Assembly (NCBI GenBank): GCA_045866275.1
Contig: BAAFRX010000004.1
Span: 57,773-121,772, forward strand
DNA length: 64,000 bases
Direction: 5' to 3'
Source of the DNA: Sideroxyarcus sp045866275
Lineage (GTDB): Bacteria > Pseudomonadota > Gammaproteobacteria > Burkholderiales > Gallionellaceae
Positions 8,968-16,705 of this stretch are shown here, piece after piece. The translations under genes and the position numbers were made by a program. The notes below the pieces were generated by a model. It saw only the letters and a list, made by a program, of their open reading frames with translations. It made no database searches and was not told the DNA's origin. Each line of letters starts with the position of its first letter. Within the stretch, counting starts at the first letter, position 1.

Positions 8968-10072
8968 ATGGAAGCCGAACAACTCAACGCCCTCACTAAC
9001 AAAATCGCCGATTTGCGCGCCCGCAGCCTTGAATTACGGAGGTATCTTTGACTACGACGGCAAACAGGAGCGTTTAGCCGAAGTCGTCGTCCTCGCCGAG
9101 GATCCCGCCGTCTGGCAGGACAATAAGCGATCGCAAGAGCTGGGGCGCGAACGCAAGTTGCTGGAAGGCATCGTGCTCAATCTACAGCGCGTCGAGCAAT
9201 CGCTCAACGATAACAGCGAACTGATGGAGATGGCGCTGGCGGAGAACGACGATGCCAGCCTGCACAGCATTGCCGCTGATATCGGCGTGACCGAGCAACT
9301 GGTGGCCGACATGGAATTCCGCCGCATGTTCTCCGGCGAACTTGATGCCAACAATTGCTTCCTCGATATTCAAGCCGGTTCCGGCGGCACCGAAGCACAG
9401 GACTGGGCATCCATGTTGCTGCGCATGTATCTGCGTTACGCCGAACGCAAGGGCTTTCAGGTCGAGGTACTGGAACAGTCGGACGGCGAAGTCGCCGGTA
9501 TCAAGGGCGCCTCGATCAAGATCAGCGGCGAATATGCCTATGGTCGCCTGCGCACCGAGACCGGTGTGCATCGTCTGGTGCGCAAGTCGCCGTTCGACTC
9601 GGGCAACCGCCGCCACACCTCGTTCTCCAGCGTGTTCGTCTATCCGGAAGTGGATGATTCGATCCAGGTGGACATCAACCCGGCCGACCTGCGCATCGAC
9701 ACCTATCGTGCCTCCGGCGCGGGCGGCCAGCACATCAACAAGACCGACTCGGCGGTGCGCATCACCCACGTTCCGACCGGCATCGTGGTGCAGTGCCAGA
9801 ACGACCGCTCGCAACACAAGAACCGCGCCGAAGCGATGTCCATGCTCAAATCGCGCATGTATGAAGAAGAGCTGCGCAAGCGCAATGAAAAGAAACAGGC
9901 GCTGGAAGACACCAAATCCGACATCGGCTGGGGCCACCAGATCCGCTCCTACGTGCTCGACCAGTCGCGCATCAAGGACCTGCGCACCAACCACGAAGTC
10001 GGCAACACCCAGGCCGTACTCGACGGCGACCTCGACGACTTCATCGCGGCCAGCCTGAAACAAGGCGTTTAA
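8968..10072 (+). CDS. prfB: Peptide chain release factor 2, made by programmed +1 frameshift
   Basis: RF2 terminates translation at UGA and UAA. The gene is split: a 27-codon first frame starts at ATG 8968 and ends at an in-frame TGA (9049-9051), and the remaining 340 codons are in the +1 frame from 9050. Joined, they give 367 residues, a normal RF2 length. The main frame contains the peptidyl-hydrolysis motif GAGGQHINKTDSAVRITH. The recoding signals are described separately. A conventional single-frame call would start too late, at about 9029. No strong Shine-Dalgarno precedes the ATG. Confidence 0.96.
9037..9052 (+). promoter_or_regulatory. prfB programmed +1 frameshift site
   Basis: An internal Shine-Dalgarno-like CGGAGG (9037-9042) is followed by TAT, the slippery CTT (9046-9048) and TGA-C (9049-9052). 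This is the classical RF2 autoregulatory site: when RF2 is scarce, ribosomes pause at UGA, slip from CUU to UUU and continue in the +1 frame at GAC TAC GAC. Spacing and the C after UGA match the known E. coli site. Confidence 0.95.
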
Positions 10073-10074
10073 CG

Positions 10075-11340
10075 ATGCCTGTGAGTGACGAAAATTCACT
10101 GGCTGAATTTTTCACTCCGGGCATCGACCCCAACGACATCCCCCAATTCCACCCGCTGACTACCGCCAAACCCTTGATCGGCGCGATGATCGCGCTGTTT
10201 CGAGGTGGCGACGACGAGGTGATGATTCGCCTCATGGTGCTGCGCGAGATCGGGCTGCGTGCCGATGCGCCGGAGTGGTCGCCGCGCGAACTCCAAAGCC
10301 ATTTCTCCTTTATCCAGCAATCCAAACTCAACACCGTATTGGGGCGCTTGCGCGATCACGAACTGTTGCTGTGGGACGGCGAGCGCCATGTCTATCAGCT
10401 TTCTTCCGCCGGGCGCATGGTGCTCTCTGCCCTCTCCGGCCTGCTCTCGTTCAGCAACGAACAGGATGGTGAACTGGGGTTTCTCGCCTCACAGATTGCT
10501 GCCGGTGCATCTGTGGGCAACCTTTCCCCAGAAGCCTTGGCGCACCTGTTGGCGCGCTTGGGCGAACTGGAAGAGGAGTTCTCGCGGGCGGTTACGTCCG
10601 GGTCGGAATTCCGTTTGCGCGCGGCGCAAAGCAAGCTGGAATCTGTGCAGAAGTGGATGGACAAGGCCAACGAGGTCATGCGCAAATTTGCGCATGAGGG
10701 ACTGGATGAAACAACCTGGAAGCTGTCGAAACGGATTGGTGACCGCCAATCGCGTTTGATGCGCATGTCCTCGGTGTTTCAGCGCGAACTGGCCGAAATC
10801 ACGCGCCAGCAGGTGCATCTCTCGCATGGCGGCCTCAGCTCTTCCGAACTCGCTTCCTGGCTCAAGCAACGCGGAGTAGATGAGCTGGTGAATCTGGCCG
10901 CACAGTTTTGCATCACACCAGAATGTACCTTTGTCTTGCCCGATGTCATGCTCGACAACACCGAAGAATTCGTGGCGCGCGAGCAGCCCAATCGTCGTGT
11001 CTCCACCATGCCCGCCCCTGCCGAGGTTGAGTTCGTGAACGACATTCAGCATGAGCCGCCACCGCAACTGGCCGCGCTGACGCGTCTCTTGTCCGGGTTG
11101 GAAACCAGCATCAGCCTGCCCGACAGCATCGTTGGCGGCAACTTCAGCGATACCTCATATCGCTTCTCGCTATTGACCTTCCTCGGCGAGCAGAACGTCG
11201 ATCCCGAACTGGCTCCGCTGGCCGAGCTGCCACTGCAGGTACGCTGGATTGAGAGCATGGGACTAAAAACCATCGGACGCGATGAAATTGCCGCAATGAG
11301 CGATGGGTACATCGAATTGCAACAGAAGGAAAAACCATGA
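10075..11340 (+). CDS. JetA/MksF/MukF-like kleisin subunit of a condensin-like system
   Basis: The 421-residue protein begins 2 nt after the prfB stop and heads a four-gene overlapping operon. An N-terminal winged-helix-like region (about residues 40-125; WSPRELQSHFSFIQQSKLNTVL, then GRLRDHELLLWDGERHVYQL) is followed by long helical segments (about 170-260) and a second compact C-terminal region, the plan expected for a MukF/MksF/JetA kleisin bridging an SMC dimer. I infer the role mostly from the operon: small MukE-like protein, SMC ATPase, TOPRIM protein. In Wadjet/MksBEFG systems such complexes recognise circular plasmid DNA for cleavage. AAGG 9 nt upstream inside prfB can serve as its ribosome-binding site. 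Confidence 0.7.
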   Translation: MPVSDENSLAEFFTPGIDPNDIPQFHPLTTAKPLIGAMIALFRGGDDEVMIRLMVLREIGLRADAPEWSPRELQSHFSFIQQSKLNTVLGRLRDHELLLWDGERHVYQLSSAGRMVLSALSGLLSFSNEQDGELGFLASQIAAGASVGNLSPEALAHLLARLGELEEEFSRAVTSGSEFRLRAAQSKLESVQKWMDKANEVMRKFAHEGLDETTWKLSKRIGDRQSRLMRMSSVFQRELAEITRQQVHLSHGGLSSSELASWLKQRGVDELVNLAAQFCITPECTFVLPDVMLDNTEEFVAREQPNRRVSTMPAPAEVEFVNDIQHEPPPQLAALTRLLSGLETSISLPDSIVGGNFSDTSYRFSLLTFLGEQNVDPELAPLAELPLQVRWIESMGLKTIGRDEIAAMSDGYIELQQKEKP

Positions 11341-12011
11341 ATCAAGACCACGCCGCCCGCTTGATTGGTCGTCTGCTGGCATTGCGCTACCTGCCGCGCG
11401 AAGACAAAGAAGTCCGCCGTCTGTTGGTGGATGCCGGATTCCGCGAAGAGGTAGAACAACGACTTGCCGCCAGCGGCCTGCGTTTGCTGGCGCATCCCTT
11501 CTCCGCTTTTGTCAGCACCGCCCTCGCGCGCGCGAGCGAAAGTGCCGTATTCGAACAGAACGATGCCTGGCAGGCCAGCAATCTGAATCTACCCCGGGAT
11601 GCGGTGGCATTACTGGTCATTCTGTGGGCACTCATCATCCTGCCCAAGCGCGAACGCCAATTGTCTGGGGAAGCGGTGCAACAGGAAGAACAGACCGAGA
11701 TGTTCGAAACCGTAAAACTCACGCCGCTGGCACACGAAGCCTCGCGGGGCATTGCACAAAATGTGCTGCTGGAGGATTACGGAAAATTGTTGGGGGGAAA
11801 GACGCGCCTGCAGAATTTCATTCTGCCGCAGCTTGCCCGCCTCGGCTTCATCGATTTAAGGAACAGGATAATCAACGAAGGCCCGCTGCTCGACCTCGCC
11901 TTCGATTATGCCGAGATGGCGCCGCGCATCCTCAACGGCGCCTTGGCCGATCTGCTGAAACAGCGCGGCCTCCTGCGAGATGTGACACTGGAGGAAATCC
12001 ACAATGTTTAG
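11337..12011 (+). CDS. JetB/MksE/MukE-like subunit (DUF4194-like)
   Basis: The 224-residue protein overlaps the kleisin-like gene by 4 nt (ATGA) and has a good AAGGAA ribosome-binding site. It has the size of MukE/MksE/JetB proteins, which bind the kleisin as winged-helix dimers. A visible winged-helix-like segment is LLEDYGKLLGGKTRLQNFIL with QLARLGFIDLRNRIINEGPLL (about residues 138-185). The region SNLNLPRDAVALLVILWALI around 80-100 resembles the conserved core of JetB-like proteins. Assignment rests on size, fold pattern and position rather than a diagnostic motif. Confidence 0.65.
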   Translation: MNQDHAARLIGRLLALRYLPREDKEVRRLLVDAGFREEVEQRLAASGLRLLAHPFSAFVSTALARASESAVFEQNDAWQASNLNLPRDAVALLVILWALIILPKRERQLSGEAVQQEEQTEMFETVKLTPLAHEASRGIAQNVLLEDYGKLLGGKTRLQNFILPQLARLGFIDLRNRIINEGPLLDLAFDYAEMAPRILNGALADLLKQRGLLRDVTLEEIHNV

Positions 12012-14772
12012 GCTCCTGGAGCTGGAGACCGTCCACTGGGACTATTGGCGCAGTTTCAAACTGCCGCTGGATGCCCCCATCATCACCATCTCCGGCCCCA
12101 ATGGTTCGGGCAAGACAACCTTGCTCGATGCCATGCGCACGCTGCTGGCGCTGGAGTGTTCCAAGAAGCGCGACTACAAGCGTTATGTGCGCCGCAACGG
12201 CGAAGACTTCTGCTGGCTGCGCGGCGTGGTGGAAAACCAGCGCCCACAAGGCAGCGACCGCCGCCCCTTCGGCCTGCCCTACCAGCAGGACAAGATTACC
12301 CTCGCCTGCCGCATCGACAAGAAAGGCGGCGACTGGTCGCGCAAATATTGGATCGCCGACGGCGTGGTGAATTTGCAAGAGATCGAAGCACAAGGCGAGG
12401 AGTTCGGGGTGCGCGACTATCAGCGCGTCCTGCACAGCGCCGGACTGTCACCCGCCATCGCGCGCGTGCTGTCGCTGGAGCAGGGACAAACCGATAAGCT
12501 GTGCGAACTGTCACCCAGGGAGTTGCTCGATCTGGTGTTCCAGGTGTTCGGAGAAAAAGAAGTGCTGGAGCGTTATCAGGAAGCGCGCCAGCATCAGGAG
12601 CACACCGCGCACGAACTGGATGCGGTGCAGAACCAGCTCGAAGCCTTGGGCAACAGTTTGGAAACATATGAACGCAAAGTTAACCGCTACATTGAATGGA
12701 AAAATCTGAATCAGGAAAAAGTCTCGCTGATCGCGGAGACCCGCCCGCGCCTGGAACATTTCCTGTTGCAACGCGAGGCAGACAACGCGCGCCGAACTCT
12801 GCTCTCCATGCGCCGCGAATGGCGCGCCAAGTGCGTCGAACTTCAATCTCTGCAACTCAAACTGCAAGCGCAGCAACAGGCACTGGATGCCGCAGAACTG
12901 CGCAAACAGGCGGCGCGAGAAAACGAACAGAACCAGCAAGCTGCACTGAACGAGCTGAATCGTGAGTTGGGGCGCTGGGAGAAAGTAGTCGAACAGCAGC
13001 AGCAACTGGAACAGCAGGCTCAAGCCAGTGAAAGCGGTCAACTTGCCGATGCGCGCGAGGTCGAGAAACTGGAAAGCGAACGCGCCAATCTGCGGGTGCG
13101 TATCGCAGAACTGGAACGCCAACAACGCCAGCTCGACGAGATGCTGGAGAATCTCGCCGCAGGTCGTCGTGCCGATCCTCAGGATGTTGCCGCTTTCCGC
13201 CAGGCCTTGAAACAGGCAGGCATCGCACATGATTTGCTTGCCGATGTGGTGGAGATCGTTGATCCCGCCTGGCAAGTCGCGGTGGAAGCCGTGCTCGCCC
13301 CTTCCGCGCACATCGTGCTGTTGCGCAAGGACAGGGATGCCGAACAGGCGATGGCACTGGGCGAGAAACTGCGTTACCGCCACTTCATCGTGCCCGACTG
13401 TTGCACGGCCGGACTACCGCCCAAAGGCTCGTTGCTGGAAGTGGTGCGCTTCACCCAGTCTGTGCCGGAATGGTTGCTGCGCACACTGGAACGTACCCGC
13501 CGTGTGGAAGATGCGGTGGCTGGCGCCAAGCTGCCGCGCGGCGAAGACTGGATCACCCGCCAGGGATATCTGCGCGAACGGCGCGGCGGACGCTATGCCG
13601 CACCGGAACAGGCGCGTTTCGGCAAGGCGCGACTGGAAGCCCTGCGCGAACAGCGTGGCAGCATCGAGAAGTTGCTGGCACCACTGCGCCAGCAACTCAA
13701 TGAACTCACCGCCCGAATCCGCAACCAGCAAGCGCAACTGGCCGGCATCAGCGCTGTCGCACAACTGGCGGCACGTGCCGCCGAGTTCGCCGAGGCTCGC
13801 CAGCAGTACGATGCGCTGGTGCATCGTCGCCGTGACAACACTGTGTTGCAGGCACAGCAAGACAGGGAAAACGCCGACAAGGCCGTCAGCGCGGCCTCTG
13901 ACAGTTTGCACAAGATCGAATTCAATCTGCAAACGCTGAACAAGGAAATCAGCGGCAAGGAGAACCGCGCCGCGCGCGAGGATCAGATGCACCGCGTGCA
14001 GGCACTGCGCCACAACCGCAGGCAGTTTCCCAAAGGATGGTGCGACACGGCGGCCAACCAGCTCATCGCCGACAAATTCCGCGACACCACCAACATCGAC
14101 CGCCGCATCGAAGAGATCGAACTGCGTTTCAGGGATGAATCGTGGGAAACCGACGACACGGTGGTGCAACTGCGCGACAAGATCAAGGATGACCATCAAC
14201 GCATGGGCAGCGACCTTGCCGCGCGCCGCCGCGACAACGAACTGGCGCAGAACCAAACCGAAGCGGCACGCGAGCAATACATCAATGTGCTCAGGTACAC
14301 GGTGAGTCGCTACGTGAAAAATTTGCGCACACTGGGCGATCTGTCGGGCATCAAGGTCGATCACGAACCAGTGACACTGGCAAACGACGACCTCTCGCTG
14401 GCGCAGGCCGGGCTGGCGGTGCGTTTCAACTTCGACGACAAGGGCTTCATGGGCATGAACGACGGGGATGCCTCCGGCGGCCAGCAGGTGATGAAGTCGC
14501 TCATCCTGTTGGTCGCCCTGATGATGGAAGAATCGCGCCCCGGCGGCTTCGTATTCATCGACGAGCCATTCGCCCATCTCGACATCGTCAACATCGAGCG
14601 CGTAGCGAAATTCCTCAAGGCCACCCGCGCGCAATACCTGCTCACCACTCCGGTCACCCACAATGTCGGCGTGTATGACCCGTCCATGCTGACATTGGTG
14701 ACCTTCAAGAAAAAACCGGACGATGCCTGGGCACCGGGTGTGAAAGTGCTGGTGCGCGAACGCAATGGCTAA
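12004..14772 (+). CDS. SMC-like ATPase of the condensin-like operon (JetC/MksB type)
   Basis: The 922-residue protein has the SMC plan. An N-terminal ATPase half carries Walker A GPNGSGKTT (residues 31-39) and an SMC-type Q-loop region (LSLEQGQTDKLCELSPRELL, about 156-175). A first coiled coil (about 190-390) leads to a globular hinge-like domain (about 395-560; DPAWQVAVEAVLAP, then ITRQGYLRERRGGRY). A second coiled coil (about 560-720) leads to a C-terminal half with signature SGGQQ (824-828) and Walker B FVFIDEPFAHLD (849-860). It overlaps both neighbours by 8 nt. The arms are short compared with MukB and, from memory, with typical JetC proteins. Expected role: ATP-driven loop extrusion or DNA sensing. 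Confidence 0.8.
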   Translation: MFRLLELETVHWDYWRSFKLPLDAPIITISGPNGSGKTTLLDAMRTLLALECSKKRDYKRYVRRNGEDFCWLRGVVENQRPQGSDRRPFGLPYQQDKITLACRIDKKGGDWSRKYWIADGVVNLQEIEAQGEEFGVRDYQRVLHSAGLSPAIARVLSLEQGQTDKLCELSPRELLDLVFQVFGEKEVLERYQEARQHQEHTAHELDAVQNQLEALGNSLETYERKVNRYIEWKNLNQEKVSLIAETRPRLEHFLLQREADNARRTLLSMRREWRAKCVELQSLQLKLQAQQQALDAAELRKQAARENEQNQQAALNELNRELGRWEKVVEQQQQLEQQAQASESGQLADAREVEKLESERANLRVRIAELERQQRQLDEMLENLAAGRRADPQDVAAFRQALKQAGIAHDLLADVVEIVDPAWQVAVEAVLAPSAHIVLLRKDRDAEQAMALGEKLRYRHFIVPDCCTAGLPPKGSLLEVVRFTQSVPEWLLRTLERTRRVEDAVAGAKLPRGEDWITRQGYLRERRGGRYAAPEQARFGKARLEALREQRGSIEKLLAPLRQQLNELTARIRNQQAQLAGISAVAQLAARAAEFAEARQQYDALVHRRRDNTVLQAQQDRENADKAVSAASDSLHKIEFNLQTLNKEISGKENRAAREDQMHRVQALRHNRRQFPKGWCDTAANQLIADKFRDTTNIDRRIEEIELRFRDESWETDDTVVQLRDKIKDDHQRMGSDLAARRRDNELAQNQTEAAREQYINVLRYTVSRYVKNLRTLGDLSGIKVDHEPVTLANDDLSLAQAGLAVRFNFDDKGFMGMNDGDASGGQQVMKSLILLVALMMEESRPGGFVFIDEPFAHLDIVNIERVAKFLKATRAQYLLTTPVTHNVGVYDPSMLTLVTFKKKPDDAWAPGVKVLVRERNG

Positions 14773-15943
14773 ATGGCACGACGAACCGCTGGATAAACGC
14801 GCCGTGTGCCAAAAGCGGCGGCGCACCGCCACTTGTGCACCTCAATCACTCGACACATTGCCTGCAGAATGGCGCGATTTGCTGGCGCGCTGGGTCAGGC
14901 GCGGCGGCAATAGCCGCTGGGAGACGCTGCGCAAGGATGCCGGAACCAACCGCGTGCAAATGGCCGATTCCCTGCTCGATTGGCTGCTGCGCTCTGCATG
15001 GGCCGCGGTTACACAGCGCCGGGCACACAGCGAATGGTGGCCGTATCAGGTGGAGTTGCTGCACCTGCCGCAACTGCGCGCAGCCCTCGGTCTGCGCGAC
15101 AAAGACGATGAAGAACTGCGCTGGCAGGAAATACGCGCCACACTGCAAACGCTGGACAGTAATGCGCTCTTCCCCGCCGTGCTTTCACTCGATGCACTGC
15201 CGGTGCAACGTGCTCTGGCAAGGCACGATCTGATACTCAAGCTTCATGAATGGCAAGCACAACAGCAAAACGGCACACGCCGCGACTTCGCACTATTCGC
15301 GCGCAACGACACCAAGGCCGTCAGCGAAGGCGAATGGGGTTGGCTGGAGTCCGCGCTTGATCTCGCCGAATTCCGCATTGAGCGTCACACGCCGTTGCTG
15401 CTGATCGCCGCACCACTGACTTTGACCTTGCCGCAAGGCCGGCTTGATTTGTCCACGCCTCCCGATTTCGCCGCACTCACGCCGGCCACGGTGCAAGCGG
15501 TGCTATCCGCTGCGGGCAATTGCAAGCATTGGTTGCTGGTCGAAAACCGCACAAGTTTCGAGAGGGTTGCACGGCAACGCGAAGCGGATGTTGGCGTAAT
15601 TTGGCTGCCCGGGTTTCCGCCCGGTTGGTGGTGCGACACGGTACGCGACTTGTTGCGCCATGCCCCCGCTCCGGCTCTCATTGCCTGCGATCCCGATCCG
15701 GCAGGTATTGCCATCGCTCTCAAGGCGGCCGTGTTGTGGGAAGCATGCGGTCTCTCATGGCAACCTTGGAAGATGTCGGCAACCGACCTCGCTTCCCTGC
15801 GTGCACGCAAACCCCTCGCCGGGGGAGATCGGCTGCAACTGGCCTCGCTGCAACAAAACACCGCCCTGCCCGCCATCCTGAAGGGCTTGCTGGAGTGGAT
15901 GCTGGAACACGACGAAAAGGGCGAGCAAGAAGGATACCTGTAA
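14765..15943 (+). CDS. TOPRIM-domain nuclease of the condensin-like operon (JetD/MksG type)
   Basis: The 392-residue last gene of the operon carries a C-terminal TOPRIM-like domain: the conserved glutamate lies in WLLVENRTSFE (E260), a glycine loop follows (WLPGFPPG, around 280-287), and the acidic pair is in LIACDPDPAGIAIA (D309 and D311). These match the E...DxD metal-binding pattern of JetD/MksG and Topo VI A-type nucleases. The usual JetD sequence around the aspartates is, as I recall, closer to WGDxDxxG, so this one is divergent. The N-terminal part (about 30-110) looks winged-helix-like and would contact the ATPase or DNA. Predicted role: cutting DNA captured by the complex. Confidence 0.65.
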   Translation: MAKWHDEPLDKRAVCQKRRRTATCAPQSLDTLPAEWRDLLARWVRRGGNSRWETLRKDAGTNRVQMADSLLDWLLRSAWAAVTQRRAHSEWWPYQVELLHLPQLRAALGLRDKDDEELRWQEIRATLQTLDSNALFPAVLSLDALPVQRALARHDLILKLHEWQAQQQNGTRRDFALFARNDTKAVSEGEWGWLESALDLAEFRIERHTPLLLIAAPLTLTLPQGRLDLSTPPDFAALTPATVQAVLSAAGNCKHWLLVENRTSFERVARQREADVGVIWLPGFPPGWWCDTVRDLLRHAPAPALIACDPDPAGIAIALKAAVLWEACGLSWQPWKMSATDLASLRARKPLAGGDRLQLASLQQNTALPAILKGLLEWMLEHDEKGEQEGYL

Positions 15944-15975
15944 AACGCCGCCAAATCTTACTTGGTAAGCCATTG

Positions 15976-15984
15976 TGGTATAGT
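15976..15984 (+). promoter_or_regulatory. Candidate extended -10 promoter of the vapBC pair
   Basis: TGG followed by TATAGT forms an extended -10 element, 30 nt before the antitoxin ATG in the 71-nt gap after the TOPRIM gene. No good -35 is present at 17 nt. It suggests the toxin-antitoxin pair has its own promoter. Confidence 0.4.
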
Positions 15985-16014
15985 GTGAACGCATATCGAT
16001 ACAGCGAGGCCATC

Positions 16015-16269
16015 ATGGCAACCATGACCGTTTCATCCAAGGGACAAGTCGTCCTTCCCGCCGACATTCGGCGCCGCCTGGGACTGATGGCGGGCACCCA
16101 AATGGAAATCATCGAAGAACCCGATGGGGTTCGCCTGGTTGTCGCACGCCCGATTAAGGCTTCCAGTATCGCGGCATGCGCAGGAATGGTGACCGCACCC
16201 GCAAAAGGTAAAGCACGCAATCTGGCCGATTTTGATGCCGCATCCCTATTAACCAAGCCTCGCAAATGA
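16015..16269 (+). CDS. AbrB/MazE-type antitoxin (VapB)
   Basis: The 84-residue protein has the SpoVT-AbrB swapped-hairpin DNA-binding domain at its N-terminus (TVSSKGQVVLPADIRRRLGL, residues 5-24, then MEIIEEPDGVRLV). A short C-terminal tail (NLADFDAASLLTKPRK) would wrap the toxin. It overlaps the PIN-domain toxin gene by 4 nt (ATGA), the usual antitoxin-toxin coupling. The ATG at 16015 follows GAGG at 5 nt; the ATG three codons later is an alternative. It probably represses its own promoter. Confidence 0.88.
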   Translation: MATMTVSSKGQVVLPADIRRRLGLMAGTQMEIIEEPDGVRLVVARPIKASSIAACAGMVTAPAKGKARNLADFDAASLLTKPRK

Positions 16270-16676
16270 AAGCGATTGATACCAATGTACTAGCGCGATT
16301 CTTCATCAACGACGAGGATGATCGCGAAGCTTCCAGGCAGCGCCCCGCCGCCATAGCCGCGATGTCTGATGCGGTGTTTGTGTCGTTGACAGTCGTTCTG
16401 GAATTTGAATGGGTGATGCGCGGTTTTTATGAACTCTCGCGCAAGGACATCCAGCGTATATTCGAGTCGCTGTGCGGCCTGGAAAATGTACAGATTGAAG
16501 ATCGTGGCATTGTGCTTGCCGCATTGAATGCTTATCAGTCTGGTTTGGATTTTGCCGATGCTTTACATCTGGCGCGCGCCGATTTTTGCAGCGCATTCCT
16601 CAGCTTTGATCAACGCTTGAAGAAACGTGCGGCGGCGGCTCATTTGTCGCCCCCTGTCGCAACACCCATGGCCTGA
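16266..16676 (+). CDS. PIN-domain ribonuclease toxin (VapC)
   Basis: The 136-residue PIN-domain protein is a predicted endoribonuclease toxin neutralised by the preceding antitoxin. The acidic active-site residues are visible: D5 in MKAIDTNVLARFF, E46 in VVLEFEWVMRGF, D96 in GLDFADALHLARA, and a further aspartate in AFLSFDQRLKK. VapC toxins typically cleave tRNA or rRNA; the target here is unknown. The gene ends 29 nt before lysS, so the pair sits at the right end of the apparent accessory block. Confidence 0.88.
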   Translation: MKAIDTNVLARFFINDEDDREASRQRPAAIAAMSDAVFVSLTVVLEFEWVMRGFYELSRKDIQRIFESLCGLENVQIEDRGIVLAALNAYQSGLDFADALHLARADFCSAFLSFDQRLKKRAAAAHLSPPVATPMA

Positions 16677-16705
16677 ATTTATTTAATTGACGATTGTTTA
16701 ACACC

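Noticed and set aside
9029..9049. A separate start for RF2 at 9029 in the main frame
   Set aside because: It would ignore the upstream 27 codons and the complete recoding signal (CGGAGG, CTT, TGA-C), which together give the normal RF2 length.
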